Source: a bacterium | Lineage (GTDB): Bacteria > Auribacterota > UBA3054 | NCBI GenBank assembly: GCA_017616555.1 | Contig: JAFZXZ010000032.1 | Span: forward strand, 303,862 to 367,861 | Direction: 5' to 3' | Length of the DNA: 64,000 bases | Translations under genes and position numbers: made by a program | Shown here: piece by piece, positions 52,953-59,972 of the stretch | How the letters are laid out: every line of letters begins with the position of its first letter | How positions within the stretch are numbered: position 1 is the stretch's first letter | Notes under the pieces: model-generated | What the model saw: only the letters and a program-made list of their open reading frames with translations | Told to the model about the DNA's origin: nothing | Databases searched by the model: none

Positions 52953-54414
52953 TTTCTATTTTTGAGATGATCTCTTTGGTTATCATACGTTCATCGCAGT
53001 CGTAAAAGACGCGGTTGATCTCCTGGTAAGTTTCATGCCCCTTGCCGGCGATCAAAACCACATCGCCTTCCTTGGCTTCCTTTACGGCGTGCTCGATAGC
53101 TTCCTTGCGGTCCAATATCACGACGTGTTTTTTGAGCTTCATGCCATCCGTGATGTCTTTGACGATCGCTTCGGGGTCTTCGGTCCTGGGGTTGTCTGTC
53201 GTTATGACGACCTTGTCGGCCATCTCCTCGGCGGCGCGGCCCATTTTCGGGCGCTTTGTCTTGTCGCGGTCGCCGCCGCAGCCGAAGACGATCCAGAGAG
53301 AGTTTTCGGTTATTTCTCTCAGGCATTTCATGACGTTGCGCATGGCGTCGTCGGTGTGGGCGTAGTCGATGACAATCACGACGCCCAGCTTGTTAGGCAT
53401 GAATTCAAGCCTGCCGGGTACGGGCGGCAGGTTCGGGCAGAGGGAAAGGATCTTCTCTTCCGGGATGCCGAAATTGGAAGCGAGTATCACGGCGCCCATG
53501 ACGTTGGCGACGTTGTGGCGGCCGAGGAAGTTTATCTTGACGTTCCTTGCGGGAAGGCCTTTTTCAAAAAGAGTGAATTCCGAGCCGTCGCGTTTGACCT
53601 TGATGTTCTCCGCTTTGACGTCGGCGTCTTTGCCGGTCGTCGTCATGGTCACGACCTTCTGGCCGACTTCTTTTAGTTCCCTGGCGAGCCTTTCGCCCCA
53701 TTCGTCGTCCACCATGACCAGGCTCAGGGAATCCTCTTTGGCGTGGTCGAAGAAGCGGCGTTTTGCGCCGTAGTATTCCTCCATGGAGTGGTGGTAGTCA
53801 AGGTGATCCTGCGTTAGGTTTGTAAAGATCAGGTAGTCGAAGAGCAGATTCCCGATGCGCTTCTGTTGGGCGGCGTGACTCGAAACTTCCATGACGACCG
53901 CGTCGGCCCCCTCCTTGTCCATGGTGGAGAGGAGCGCGTAGAGTTCGAAGACATCAGGCGTAGTGCGGGAGGCCGGTTTTTTGCGGTCCTTGATCTCATA
54001 GGAGATGGTTCCTATAAGTCCAACGGTCAGGCCTGCCGTGCTCAAGAAATTGCGGATGACATAGGCGGAAGTCGTTTTGCCGTTCGTGCCTGTCACGCCT
54101 ATAAGCTTGCATTTCGGCTGGCCGTAGAAACGGTGGGCCAGAAGGGAAAGCGTATCCTCGTCCTGGGAGAGCTTGACGACCGTCAGGTTTTCCGGGATCA
54201 GTTTCGGGACTTCCGTTACGAAGACCGCCGCCGCGCCTCTTTCCGCCGCGTCTTCAATGTAGAAGTTGCCGTCGGCCACGGCGCCTTTCTTGGCGACAAA
54301 AACGAAACCGGGCTTGATCTGGCGGCTGTTTAAGGAAATGCCGGATATCTCAGCCTTTTCGCTTCCTCTAACGATCTCGTGCGGAATGTTGCTCAAAAGT
54401 TCATTCAACAGCAT
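52945..54414 (-). CDS. murE: UDP-N-acetylmuramoyl-tripeptide synthetase (meso-diaminopimelate type)
   Basis: The 490-residue Mur ligase adds the third stem amino acid. ATG 54414 is chosen because GAGGCGAG precedes it; an alternative start 13 codons earlier would add a very basic extension overlapping ftsI further. ISLNSRQIKPG, GVTGTNGKTTSAYVI and TNLTQDHLDYHHSMEEY are typical. The DNPRTEDP motif near the C-terminus indicates meso-diaminopimelate specificity, so the wall is probably of the Gram-negative type. The gene overlaps the end of ftsI by 14 bases and murF by eight. Confidence 0.97.
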   Translation of the reverse strand: MLLNELLSNIPHEIVRGSEKAEISGISLNSRQIKPGFVFVAKKGAVADGNFYIEDAAERGAAAVFVTEVPKLIPENLTVVKLSQDEDTLSLLAHRFYGQPKCKLIGVTGTNGKTTSAYVIRNFLSTAGLTVGLIGTISYEIKDRKKPASRTTPDVFELYALLSTMDKEGADAVVMEVSSHAAQQKRIGNLLFDYLIFTNLTQDHLDYHHSMEEYYGAKRRFFDHAKEDSLSLVMVDDEWGERLARELKEVGQKVVTMTTTGKDADVKAENIKVKRDGSEFTLFEKGLPARNVKINFLGRHNVANVMGAVILASNFGIPEEKILSLCPNLPPVPGRLEFMPNKLGVVIVIDYAHTDDAMRNVMKCLREITENSLWIVFGCGGDRDKTKRPKMGRAAEEMADKVVITTDNPRTEDPEAIVKDITDGMKLKKHVVILDRKEAIEHAVKEAKEGDVVLIAGKGHETYQEINRVFYDCDERMITKEIISKIENA

Positions 54415-56188
54415 AACTCGCCTCACTTTTTTCTGTTTCTTCTTCCGTTTCAAAATCAGCGGGAACTTGCAAATATTCCAATGCGGCTTTCATGACCTCT
54501 CTGAAGACCGGGGCCGCTACTTTTCCGCCGTAAATGCTCCCCCTCGGGGAATCGAGGGTCACCACGCAGACCAGTTTCGGATCGTAGGCGGGGACGAATC
54601 CGACGAGGGAGGCGACGTAATTTTTCTTGGAATAGCCCTTGATCTCAGAATCGTATTGCTGGGCCGTTCCGGTCTTGGCGGCCACTTTGTAGCCGGGGAT
54701 CTGGACAAGGCGGCCCGTGCCGTCGTCGTCGGTCACCGAGACCATGGCGTCCGTCATGTCTAGGGCAGCTCTTTCGGAGATCACGCCGCTGGCGGCCACG
54801 ATTGGCTCAAAGTAATTGAAATCGCGGGCTTCCGGCGAGATCGAGCCGTCTGCCATGGAGATCCTGCTGACCAGCCTGGGACGCATGCGCGTGCCTCTGT
54901 TCGCTATGGTGCCAATTGCCGAGACCATCTGGAGCGCCGTGACGGAGATCTCCTGCCCCATTGGGATGGAGTGAATGCTGAGCGCCGACCATTTGTCAAC
55001 GGGCTTCAGGCTTCCTTTCGATTCGTCTCCCAATATCTTGAGGTCGCATTTGCTTCCGAAGCCGAAAGCTTTCAAACCCTTGTAGAGCTTTTCCTCACCT
55101 AGCATTTCGGAGACTTTGGCTATGCCTATGTTGGAGGAGTATTTTATGACTTCCTTGAACGTGACTGTCCCGAGTTTGTGATCGTCGTGGAGATCGCGTC
55201 CCTTGCGGCCGTAGTTTATGTGCCAGAGTCCGTTTTCACAGAAGACCGGAGAAGCTAAATTGACTATGCCTTCGGTCAGGGCCAGCGAACCGGAGACCGG
55301 TTTCATGATGGAACCCGGCTCGAACGGCTCGCTCAAAAGAAGATTGTTGAAGACGCCCTCTCTGTATTCGTTCCTCTGGTTGGGATCGAAGAAGGGCCAG
55401 CTTGCCATGGCGAGGATCTCGCCGGTCTTGGGGTCAAGGATTATTATACCGGCTTTCTTGGGCGTGTATTGCTCAGCGGCCTTCGCGAGTTCGTCCTGGG
55501 CGATCTGCTGGAGCTTCTCGTCGATGGTAAGATATATGTTCTGCCCGTCCAGGGGATCGAAGATCATGTCCATGTTCTTCATGGTGAAGAAACGGCGGCG
55601 GCGGTTGTCGCGCCAGAGGGTGTTCCAACCGTCGATGCCGGAAAGATAATATTCAGCGCCTTTCTCCACTCCGAATGACCCCCTTCCTTCGCTGTCGCAG
55701 AAGCCTACCTGGACTCCGAACAGGTCTCTTTTCGGATAGACGCGCTTTTCTTCATACTTAACATAGACGCCCGGAAGCTTGTTCTGAGAGATCAGGGCCC
55801 TTATCTTGTGGCTTTCGGTATCCATCAATCCTCTGGCTATTACGGAGTAGCGGAGGTTGGTGGCCGCCATTTTTTTCAGGATATCGCTCTCCTGTATCTC
55901 GGAGATCTCGGAGATAAGGCGGGCTTCCTGACCGCGGTCCTTCACCAGCTTGGGATCGCACCAAAGCATGGGGGAGGAAGTCGAGAGAGCCAGGATAGAG
56001 CCGCGGCGGTCGCAGATCTGGCCGCGCTTGGCCTCCACTTTCACGGTAGAGCGAAGCTGACTCTGCTTGCGTTCGATGTATTCTTTCTGATCAGTGCATT
56101 GCCAAAAATACACCCTGCCCAAAAGAACGGCGAGCAGAATGATGACGCCTCCCAGAACGAAGTGTATTTTAAGCATGCCTTGTTTCAT
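54401..56188 (-). CDS. ftsI: Septal peptidoglycan transpeptidase FtsI (PBP3-type)
   Basis: The 595-residue class B penicillin-binding protein has one N-terminal transmembrane helix (~7-25), a dimerisation domain with RGQICDRRGSILALS, and a transpeptidase domain. The active Ser293 is in PGSIMKPV (S-x-x-K with Lys296), the second motif is SSN in KYSSNIGIAK, and the third is KTG at 505-507 (AAKTGTAQQ). No PASTA domains follow. It cross-links septal peptidoglycan with FtsW as partner. It starts 18 bases after the ftsL-like stop. Its stop overlaps the murE start, so translation is coupled. Confidence 0.96.
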   Translation of the reverse strand: MKQGMLKIHFVLGGVIILLAVLLGRVYFWQCTDQKEYIERKQSQLRSTVKVEAKRGQICDRRGSILALSTSSPMLWCDPKLVKDRGQEARLISEISEIQESDILKKMAATNLRYSVIARGLMDTESHKIRALISQNKLPGVYVKYEEKRVYPKRDLFGVQVGFCDSEGRGSFGVEKGAEYYLSGIDGWNTLWRDNRRRRFFTMKNMDMIFDPLDGQNIYLTIDEKLQQIAQDELAKAAEQYTPKKAGIIILDPKTGEILAMASWPFFDPNQRNEYREGVFNNLLLSEPFEPGSIMKPVSGSLALTEGIVNLASPVFCENGLWHINYGRKGRDLHDDHKLGTVTFKEVIKYSSNIGIAKVSEMLGEEKLYKGLKAFGFGSKCDLKILGDESKGSLKPVDKWSALSIHSIPMGQEISVTALQMVSAIGTIANRGTRMRPRLVSRISMADGSISPEARDFNYFEPIVAASGVISERAALDMTDAMVSVTDDDGTGRLVQIPGYKVAAKTGTAQQYDSEIKGYSKKNYVASLVGFVPAYDPKLVCVVTLDSPRGSIYGGKVAAPVFREVMKAALEYLQVPADFETEEETEKSEASYAVE

Positions 56189-56206
56189 TTTTTATTTCCT
56201 CATTTC

Positions 56207-56611
56207 TCAGCGAAGGGCGGCGTTGCCTTCCAAAGGTTTGCTGGCCAACCTGGAATCTTCCTCGTTTTCCTTGTCGATGGCCAAAGGTTTACTCAATATG
56301 ACGGTGTGATCCTTCCTGGTCTTACGCAGGTGGATCTTGTTTTCAGCCAGTTTTTTCTCTATATAGTTGACGGCTTTGACCTGCTCCAATTCCGACTGCG
56401 TCAGGTCTCTTTGAAGGCGGAGATCGTTTATCTCGCTGTCTATTTTTGCGATCCTCAGCCCGGTGTCCGTCGTTTTCTTCGCCAGGTTGACGTAGCCGAC
56501 GTAGTAGGTGACGGCTATTGCGGCCAAGGCGCAGAAGACGGCGCAGAGTTTCACTCCGGCGTTGCTTTTTCTTTTTTCGGTCTTTTGTTTGTTGTAGATG
56601 ACTTTAGGCAT
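56207..56611 (-). CDS. ftsL: FtsL-like division protein
   Basis: The 134-residue bitopic protein is assigned from layout, since FtsL sequences diverge quickly. A basic N-terminus (KQKTEKRKSN) precedes one transmembrane segment (~19-40). A periplasmic coiled coil (~45-90) is rich in heptad Leu/Ile (IDSEINDLRLQRDLTQSELEQVK). It has the right position between rsmH and ftsI. ATG 56611 is chosen because AGGAGA lies just upstream; a start 27 bases earlier is possible but overlaps rsmH more. Residues after ~100 are polar and unassigned. It would form the FtsQLB complex, though no ftsB is adjacent. Confidence 0.75.
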   Translation of the reverse strand: MPKVIYNKQKTEKRKSNAGVKLCAVFCALAAIAVTYYVGYVNLAKKTTDTGLRIAKIDSEINDLRLQRDLTQSELEQVKAVNYIEKKLAENKIHLRKTRKDHTVILSKPLAIDKENEEDSRLASKPLEGNAALR

Positions 56612-57512
56612 TATCTTCTCCTGTATTTGATCTTTCAAAGACTCTCAGAAGGGCGCTTCTGGATCTGGGGTTAATGGCGACTTCCTCTTCAGTCGGCTTT
56701 AACGGCTTTTTGGTCACTATCATTCCCAGCCCTTCGGCCTTGAACTCTTTGAACAGATTTTTAACTATCCTGTCTTCTCCGGAATGGAAGCTTATGACGA
56801 CCAGTCTTCCTTTCGGCGCAAGGAGCTGAATCGCTCCTTTCAATCCGTTGATCAGAGAATCGGCTTCGTGGTTCACGGCGATCCTCAGGGCTTGGAAGAC
56901 TTTTGTGGCCGGATGAACTTTCGAATGACGGAATCCTTTGCGGTAATAGACTCCCGAGACCAGCGCGGCAAGTTCATGATTGAAGGCGAATTTTTTGTCC
57001 TGCCTCTTCATCACAATGGCTCTCGCTATCGGTCTGGAAAATCTTTCGTCGCCGTAATGGAAGAAAATATCCGCCAGTTCGCCCTCCGGGAGAGTGTTTA
57101 AAAGATCAGCGGCGGTCAAGGGATCGTTGCGGTCCATGCGCATATCCAACGGTGCGTCCTCTGAGAATCCGAAACCTCGTTTTGGATCGTCGAGCTGTAC
57201 TGAGGATATGCCGCAGTCGCAGAGTATCGCGTTGAAATCGGTTATGCCTATTTCGGCGCAAACCTGGGCGACCTTGCCGTAATCGGAGTGCCTTAGCTGA
57301 AAATCGCCGCCTATTGCTTTCAGTTTCTCGTAAGCAAGCGGCAGAGTCTCGCTGTCGCGATCCAGTCCCAGAAGAAAACCGTTGGGGGAGATGGCTTCCA
57401 ATATCCTGCCGGCGTGACCAGCCAAGCCTACCGTCATGTCAAGGCATCTTTTGCCGCTTTCAAGCTGCATGGATGCGCAAACTTCCGAAAGCATGACGGG
57501 GATATGTTCCAT
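56604..57512 (-). CDS. rsmH: 16S rRNA (cytosine1402-N4)-methyltransferase
   Basis: The 302-residue SAM-dependent methyltransferase N4-methylates C1402 of 16S rRNA. The family start is HIPVMLSEV, the SAM site is DMTVGLAGHAGRIL, with GLDRDSETL, and the diagnostic CDCGISSVQLDDPKRGFGFSEDAPLDMRMD stretch is intact. FQALRIAVNHEAD and SFHSGEDRIVKN complete the fold. The Gly-rich loop reads DMTVGLAGH where DGTFGGGGH is usual. It lies six bases after mraZ and overlaps the ftsL-like gene by eight bases. Confidence 0.97.
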   Translation of the reverse strand: MEHIPVMLSEVCASMQLESGKRCLDMTVGLAGHAGRILEAISPNGFLLGLDRDSETLPLAYEKLKAIGGDFQLRHSDYGKVAQVCAEIGITDFNAILCDCGISSVQLDDPKRGFGFSEDAPLDMRMDRNDPLTAADLLNTLPEGELADIFFHYGDERFSRPIARAIVMKRQDKKFAFNHELAALVSGVYYRKGFRHSKVHPATKVFQALRIAVNHEADSLINGLKGAIQLLAPKGRLVVISFHSGEDRIVKNLFKEFKAEGLGMIVTKKPLKPTEEEVAINPRSRSALLRVFERSNTGEDNA

Positions 57513-57518
57513 AGCTCT

Positions 57519-57968
57519 TTACCTCGGTTCTTTTCTGTTCTCTGCGATTTCCTGCATGTTCTTTCCGAGATTGGCGATGTTTTCGGCAAATTCCGCCTCG
57601 TACGCTTCGGCGTTCCAGATCTCCATGTAGGAGGAGACGCCTGTGACGACAACTTCTCCTGTCAACCCGGCCCAGTCTCTCAGTTTCTTGGGGATCGTGA
57701 GCCTGAAGTGGGAATCCATTTCGAGTTTGCTGCCGCCGTATAAAGCGCGCTTCATTTCCTCGGTCCTGGCGTCGAAAGGATTAAGGCCTTCCACTACCTC
57801 CATGCTTTTGGAGAAATCCTCCCAGTCGTAAAGACGGAGAAATCTCTTGCGGCCGTAGGTGACGAAAAAGACTTTAGCGTCGTTCACGCGGCAGAATGCC
57901 GGAACGGCGATGCGCCCTTTCGCGTCCACCTTCAAAGAGGCTGTTCCTATGTACCTTTCTTTAGCCAT
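57519..57968 (-). CDS. mraZ: Transcriptional regulator MraZ
   Basis: The 149-residue protein has two AbrB-like MraZ halves. The first is GTASLKVDAKGRIAVPAFCR. The second is KLEMDSHFRLTIPKKLRDWAG, where DSHFR replaces the usual DxxGR. MraZ binds repeated GTGG-type boxes at the dcw promoter and represses it in E. coli. Box-like repeats occur at 58039-58066 and 58251-58276. No strong Shine-Dalgarno sequence precedes the ATG; AAGGAG occurs ~60 bases upstream, too far to act. It is the first gene of the dcw operon. Confidence 0.95.
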   Translation of the reverse strand: MAKERYIGTASLKVDAKGRIAVPAFCRVNDAKVFFVTYGRKRFLRLYDWEDFSKSMEVVEGLNPFDARTEEMKRALYGGSKLEMDSHFRLTIPKKLRDWAGLTGEVVVTGVSSYMEIWNAEAYEAEFAENIANLGKNMQEIAENRKEPR

Positions 57969-58038
57969 TGGTTAATTGATTTTGGAAATGTTTAGAACAC
58001 ACACAATCTGTTAAAAAAACACACTCCTTAAATTTTCG

Positions 58039-58066
58039 GCCACTATTATATCCCACTTTAGCCCAC
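58039..58066 (-). promoter_or_regulatory. MraZ-box-like repeats over the dcw promoter
   Basis: On the minus strand GTGGG occurs at 58062-58066 and 58052-58056, exactly 10 bp apart, the second preceded by AAA. A weaker GTGGC lies at 58039-58043. The first two fill the spacer between -35 and -10; the third abuts the expected start of transcription. Spacing and sequence match known MraZ operators, implying autorepression. Confidence 0.7.
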
Positions 58067-58074
58067 AAAGTCAA
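58045..58074 (-). promoter_or_regulatory. dcw operon promoter
   Basis: On the minus strand TTGACT (58069-58074), an 18-base spacer and a perfect TATAAT (58045-58050) lie 77 bases upstream of the mraZ ATG. Confidence 0.85.
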
Positions 58075-58075
58075 C

Positions 58076-58096
58076 CCCCCTCCCGCCAGGAGGGGG
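58076..58096. repeat. GC-rich inverted repeat abutting the dcw -35 box
   Basis: CCCCCTCC, a five-base loop (CGCCA) and GGAGGGGG form a perfect 8-bp inverted repeat immediately upstream of the -35 box. No T-run follows on either side, so it does not look like a terminator. Confidence 0.6.
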
Positions 58097-58120
58097 TGCG
58101 ATACCCATCATAGTAAGTAT

Positions 58121-58155
58121 AACTTATTTAAAATATGCAACTTATTTAATTGCAT
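58121..58155. repeat. AT-rich direct and inverted repeats
   Basis: AACTTATTTAA occurs at 58121-58131 and again at 58139-58149, an 18-bp period. ATGCAA (58135-58140) and TTGCAT (58150-58155) form an inverted repeat around the second copy. The stretch is strongly AT-rich and could melt easily. Confidence 0.55.
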
Positions 58156-58214
58156 GAAAGTGGTTGAAAGGGGACTTGAAAAAGGAACAGATGGCAAAAA
58201 TGATCGCTTCTGCT

Positions 58215-58234
58215 TGTGGATAACTTGTGGTTAA
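58215..58234 (+). promoter_or_regulatory. Two adjacent DnaA boxes
   Basis: TGTGGATAA at 58215-58223 is the exact complement of the DnaA consensus TTATCCACA. TGTGGTTAA at 58226-58234 differs at one position. They share orientation and are 11 bp apart, about one helical turn. Confidence 0.6.
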
Positions 58235-58250
58235 CTTTGTTTTGACCAAA

Positions 58251-58276
58251 AAAGTGGGATAAAGTGGAAAAGGGTG
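58251..58276 (+). promoter_or_regulatory. MraZ-box-like repeats facing the divergent operon
   Basis: AAAGTGGGAT and AAAGTGGAAA follow one another at a 10-bp period (GTG at 58254 and 58264), and GTG recurs at 58274. They lie 60-85 bases upstream of ATG 58338 on the plus strand. Confidence 0.55.
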
Positions 58277-58321
58277 TTTTTTTCCTTAAGGTCTTTCGTT
58301 AAAAAAACGCCGCGCCTTTTT

Positions 58322-58329
58322 GCTAAAAT
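58322..58329 (+). promoter_or_regulatory. -10 box directly upstream of the phosphodiesterase gene
   Basis: An extended -10 (TGCTAAAAT, starting at T58321) ends eight bases before ATG 58338. No Shine-Dalgarno sequence is present, so the mRNA is probably leaderless or nearly so. No -35 was recognised. Confidence 0.5.
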
Positions 58330-58337
58330 AGATAAAT

Positions 58338-59972
58338 ATGAATGATGTAAGAACTTTTGTTTTAGGCCTTGACGGAGCCGACTGGTCCGTTCTGGAACCG
58401 CTTATAAAAAGCGGCGCTCTGCCTAATTTCGCAAGACTGTACAACGGTGCGCACGGTCCCCTGGACTCTACGACGCCTCCCCTGACGCCCCCGGGCTGGA
58501 CTTCTTCCGTGACCGGACGCAATCCCGGGAAGCACAACATTTTCGATTTCTTCTCTTACAGCGGGTCCGATTACGACGTGCATTTGACGACGAGGAATGA
58601 CAGGCGCTGCCGCGCGATCTGGAACTATGTCTCCAACGAAGGCGGAAGAGTTCTCGTTATGAACGTGCCGCACACTTATCCTCCCGAAAAGGTGAACGGC
58701 TATCTTATCACCGGCTTCGGCACTCCTGAGTGGGACTGCGAATATACTTATCCTCCCGAACTGAAAAAGAGGATCAAAAAGGATCATCCCGAATTCAAAG
58801 TGGACATGCCTTCGCGCTTTCTGCACGAAGGCGACTTCGCTTCTTTCGTCAAGGGCGTCAACTCCCATTGCGAGGAGCAGTTCAAAGTTTTCACGGAACT
58901 ATACGCCGAACTGAAGCCTCATTTCGCCATGTTCTGCTTCGTGGAGATGGACAGGCTTTTCCATTTCTTCTGGAAGGAGAGCATGGTGGAGAAAAAGGGG
59001 CCCTACGCCGAGCTTTTCAAAGACCATTTCGTTTTCCTGGACGGGCTTCTTGGCAAATTTCTCGATTCGCTTCCCGAGAACGTTTACGTGATGGTAATAA
59101 GCGATCACGGTTTCGGGGAAGTGAAAAAGGACATTTACGTAAACAATTACTTGAGGGACAAAGGCTACCTTTCCGTGAAGACGGGCCTCGACGAAGTGAA
59201 CGTCGGCAAGGTCGCGAAGTGGAAACTTGTGACGGCGTCCCTCTTAGACAGGCTTGGACTCTGGCAAGTTTATCTCAAGCACCGCAGGGCGCAGCTTGAA
59301 AAGCGTGCCGCCATAGGCGGAGCTGGCGCCGAGACCGTACGTTCAGCTACGGCACTTTCCGCCGTCGATTGGGAAATTACGAAAGCTTATTTCTCCTCGA
59401 TGTCCGCCCGTTCCGTAAGGCTGAACCTCAAAGGCAGGGAAGCCAAGGGCGTCGTCGATGACAAAGAGTACGACGAGTTTCTCGACAGACTTGCGAACGA
59501 TCTGCTTGAGATGAGTGACGAAGACGGAACGAAAGTCATCGCCAAAGTTTTCAAGGCCAGGTCAGTTTTTAAAGGAGATTTTGTAAAAAACGCTTCAGAC
59601 CTTTATCTTGAACCGGCACCAGGCTATTCTTTCAACCAAGGTTTTGCAGAGAAAGCCGTCATGCCCAGCACGCAGCACGGCCAGCCCAGGTCCGGCGACC
59701 ACCGTCAGTACGGCGTCTACATGCTGCAGGGAAAAGGCGTGAAGCAGGGCGCGACACTGCCGGCCGCGATCATAGACGTAACGCCGACGATCCTCGCCCT
59801 CATGGGCATCCCGCTCTCGGATGACCTTGACGGGAAAGTTCTTCTTGACGCGCTGACGGAAGAATTGAACGTCAGGCGTTACAAGGAGGCGTCCTACGGG
59901 CAAACGGAAAACACCGCCGATGAAAACGAAGAAAAACTCCAGGAAAGACTGAAAGACCTCGGATATCTATAA
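58338..59972 (+). CDS. Type I phosphodiesterase / nucleotide pyrophosphatase superfamily protein
   Basis: The 544-residue protein belongs to the alkaline phosphatase superfamily. VLGLDGADW carries the first metal Asp12. LTPPGWTSSVTG holds the probable nucleophile Thr50. NPGKHNIFDFF, VEMDRLFHFFW, SDHGFGE (Asp256-His257) and QHGQPRSGDHRQYG give the other metal ligands. The nucleophile is Thr and no CxPxR motif exists, so it is not a sulfatase. No signal peptide is seen. Substrates could be phosphodiesters, polyprenyl-phosphate sugars or nucleotides; this is open. It is the first gene of a plus-strand operon with a heparinase-like lyase (1-base overlap) and a subtilase. The C-terminal ~40 residues are acidic. 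Confidence 0.85.
   Translation: MNDVRTFVLGLDGADWSVLEPLIKSGALPNFARLYNGAHGPLDSTTPPLTPPGWTSSVTGRNPGKHNIFDFFSYSGSDYDVHLTTRNDRRCRAIWNYVSNEGGRVLVMNVPHTYPPEKVNGYLITGFGTPEWDCEYTYPPELKKRIKKDHPEFKVDMPSRFLHEGDFASFVKGVNSHCEEQFKVFTELYAELKPHFAMFCFVEMDRLFHFFWKESMVEKKGPYAELFKDHFVFLDGLLGKFLDSLPENVYVMVISDHGFGEVKKDIYVNNYLRDKGYLSVKTGLDEVNVGKVAKWKLVTASLLDRLGLWQVYLKHRRAQLEKRAAIGGAGAETVRSATALSAVDWEITKAYFSSMSARSVRLNLKGREAKGVVDDKEYDEFLDRLANDLLEMSDEDGTKVIAKVFKARSVFKGDFVKNASDLYLEPAPGYSFNQGFAEKAVMPSTQHGQPRSGDHRQYGVYMLQGKGVKQGATLPAAIIDVTPTILALMGIPLSDDLDGKVLLDALTEELNVRRYKEASYGQTENTADENEEKLQERLKDLGYL

Larger units (their letters stand above)
57969..58337. other. Intergenic regulatory region between mraZ and the phosphodiesterase gene
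   Basis: This 369-base stretch holds no convincing gene. It contains the dcw promoter with MraZ-box-like repeats, an 8-bp GC-rich inverted repeat, AT-rich direct repeats, two DnaA boxes, a second set of MraZ-box-like repeats in the plus orientation and a -10 box for the divergent gene. Each is listed separately. The mraZ leader (57969-58037) includes a T-run and a GTGTGTGT tract with no assigned function. Confidence 0.8.

Noticed and set aside
58076-58096. GC-rich hairpin as a transcription terminator
   Set aside because: The stem is perfect, but neither flank has a T-run and no gene ends nearby. It is kept only as an inverted repeat.
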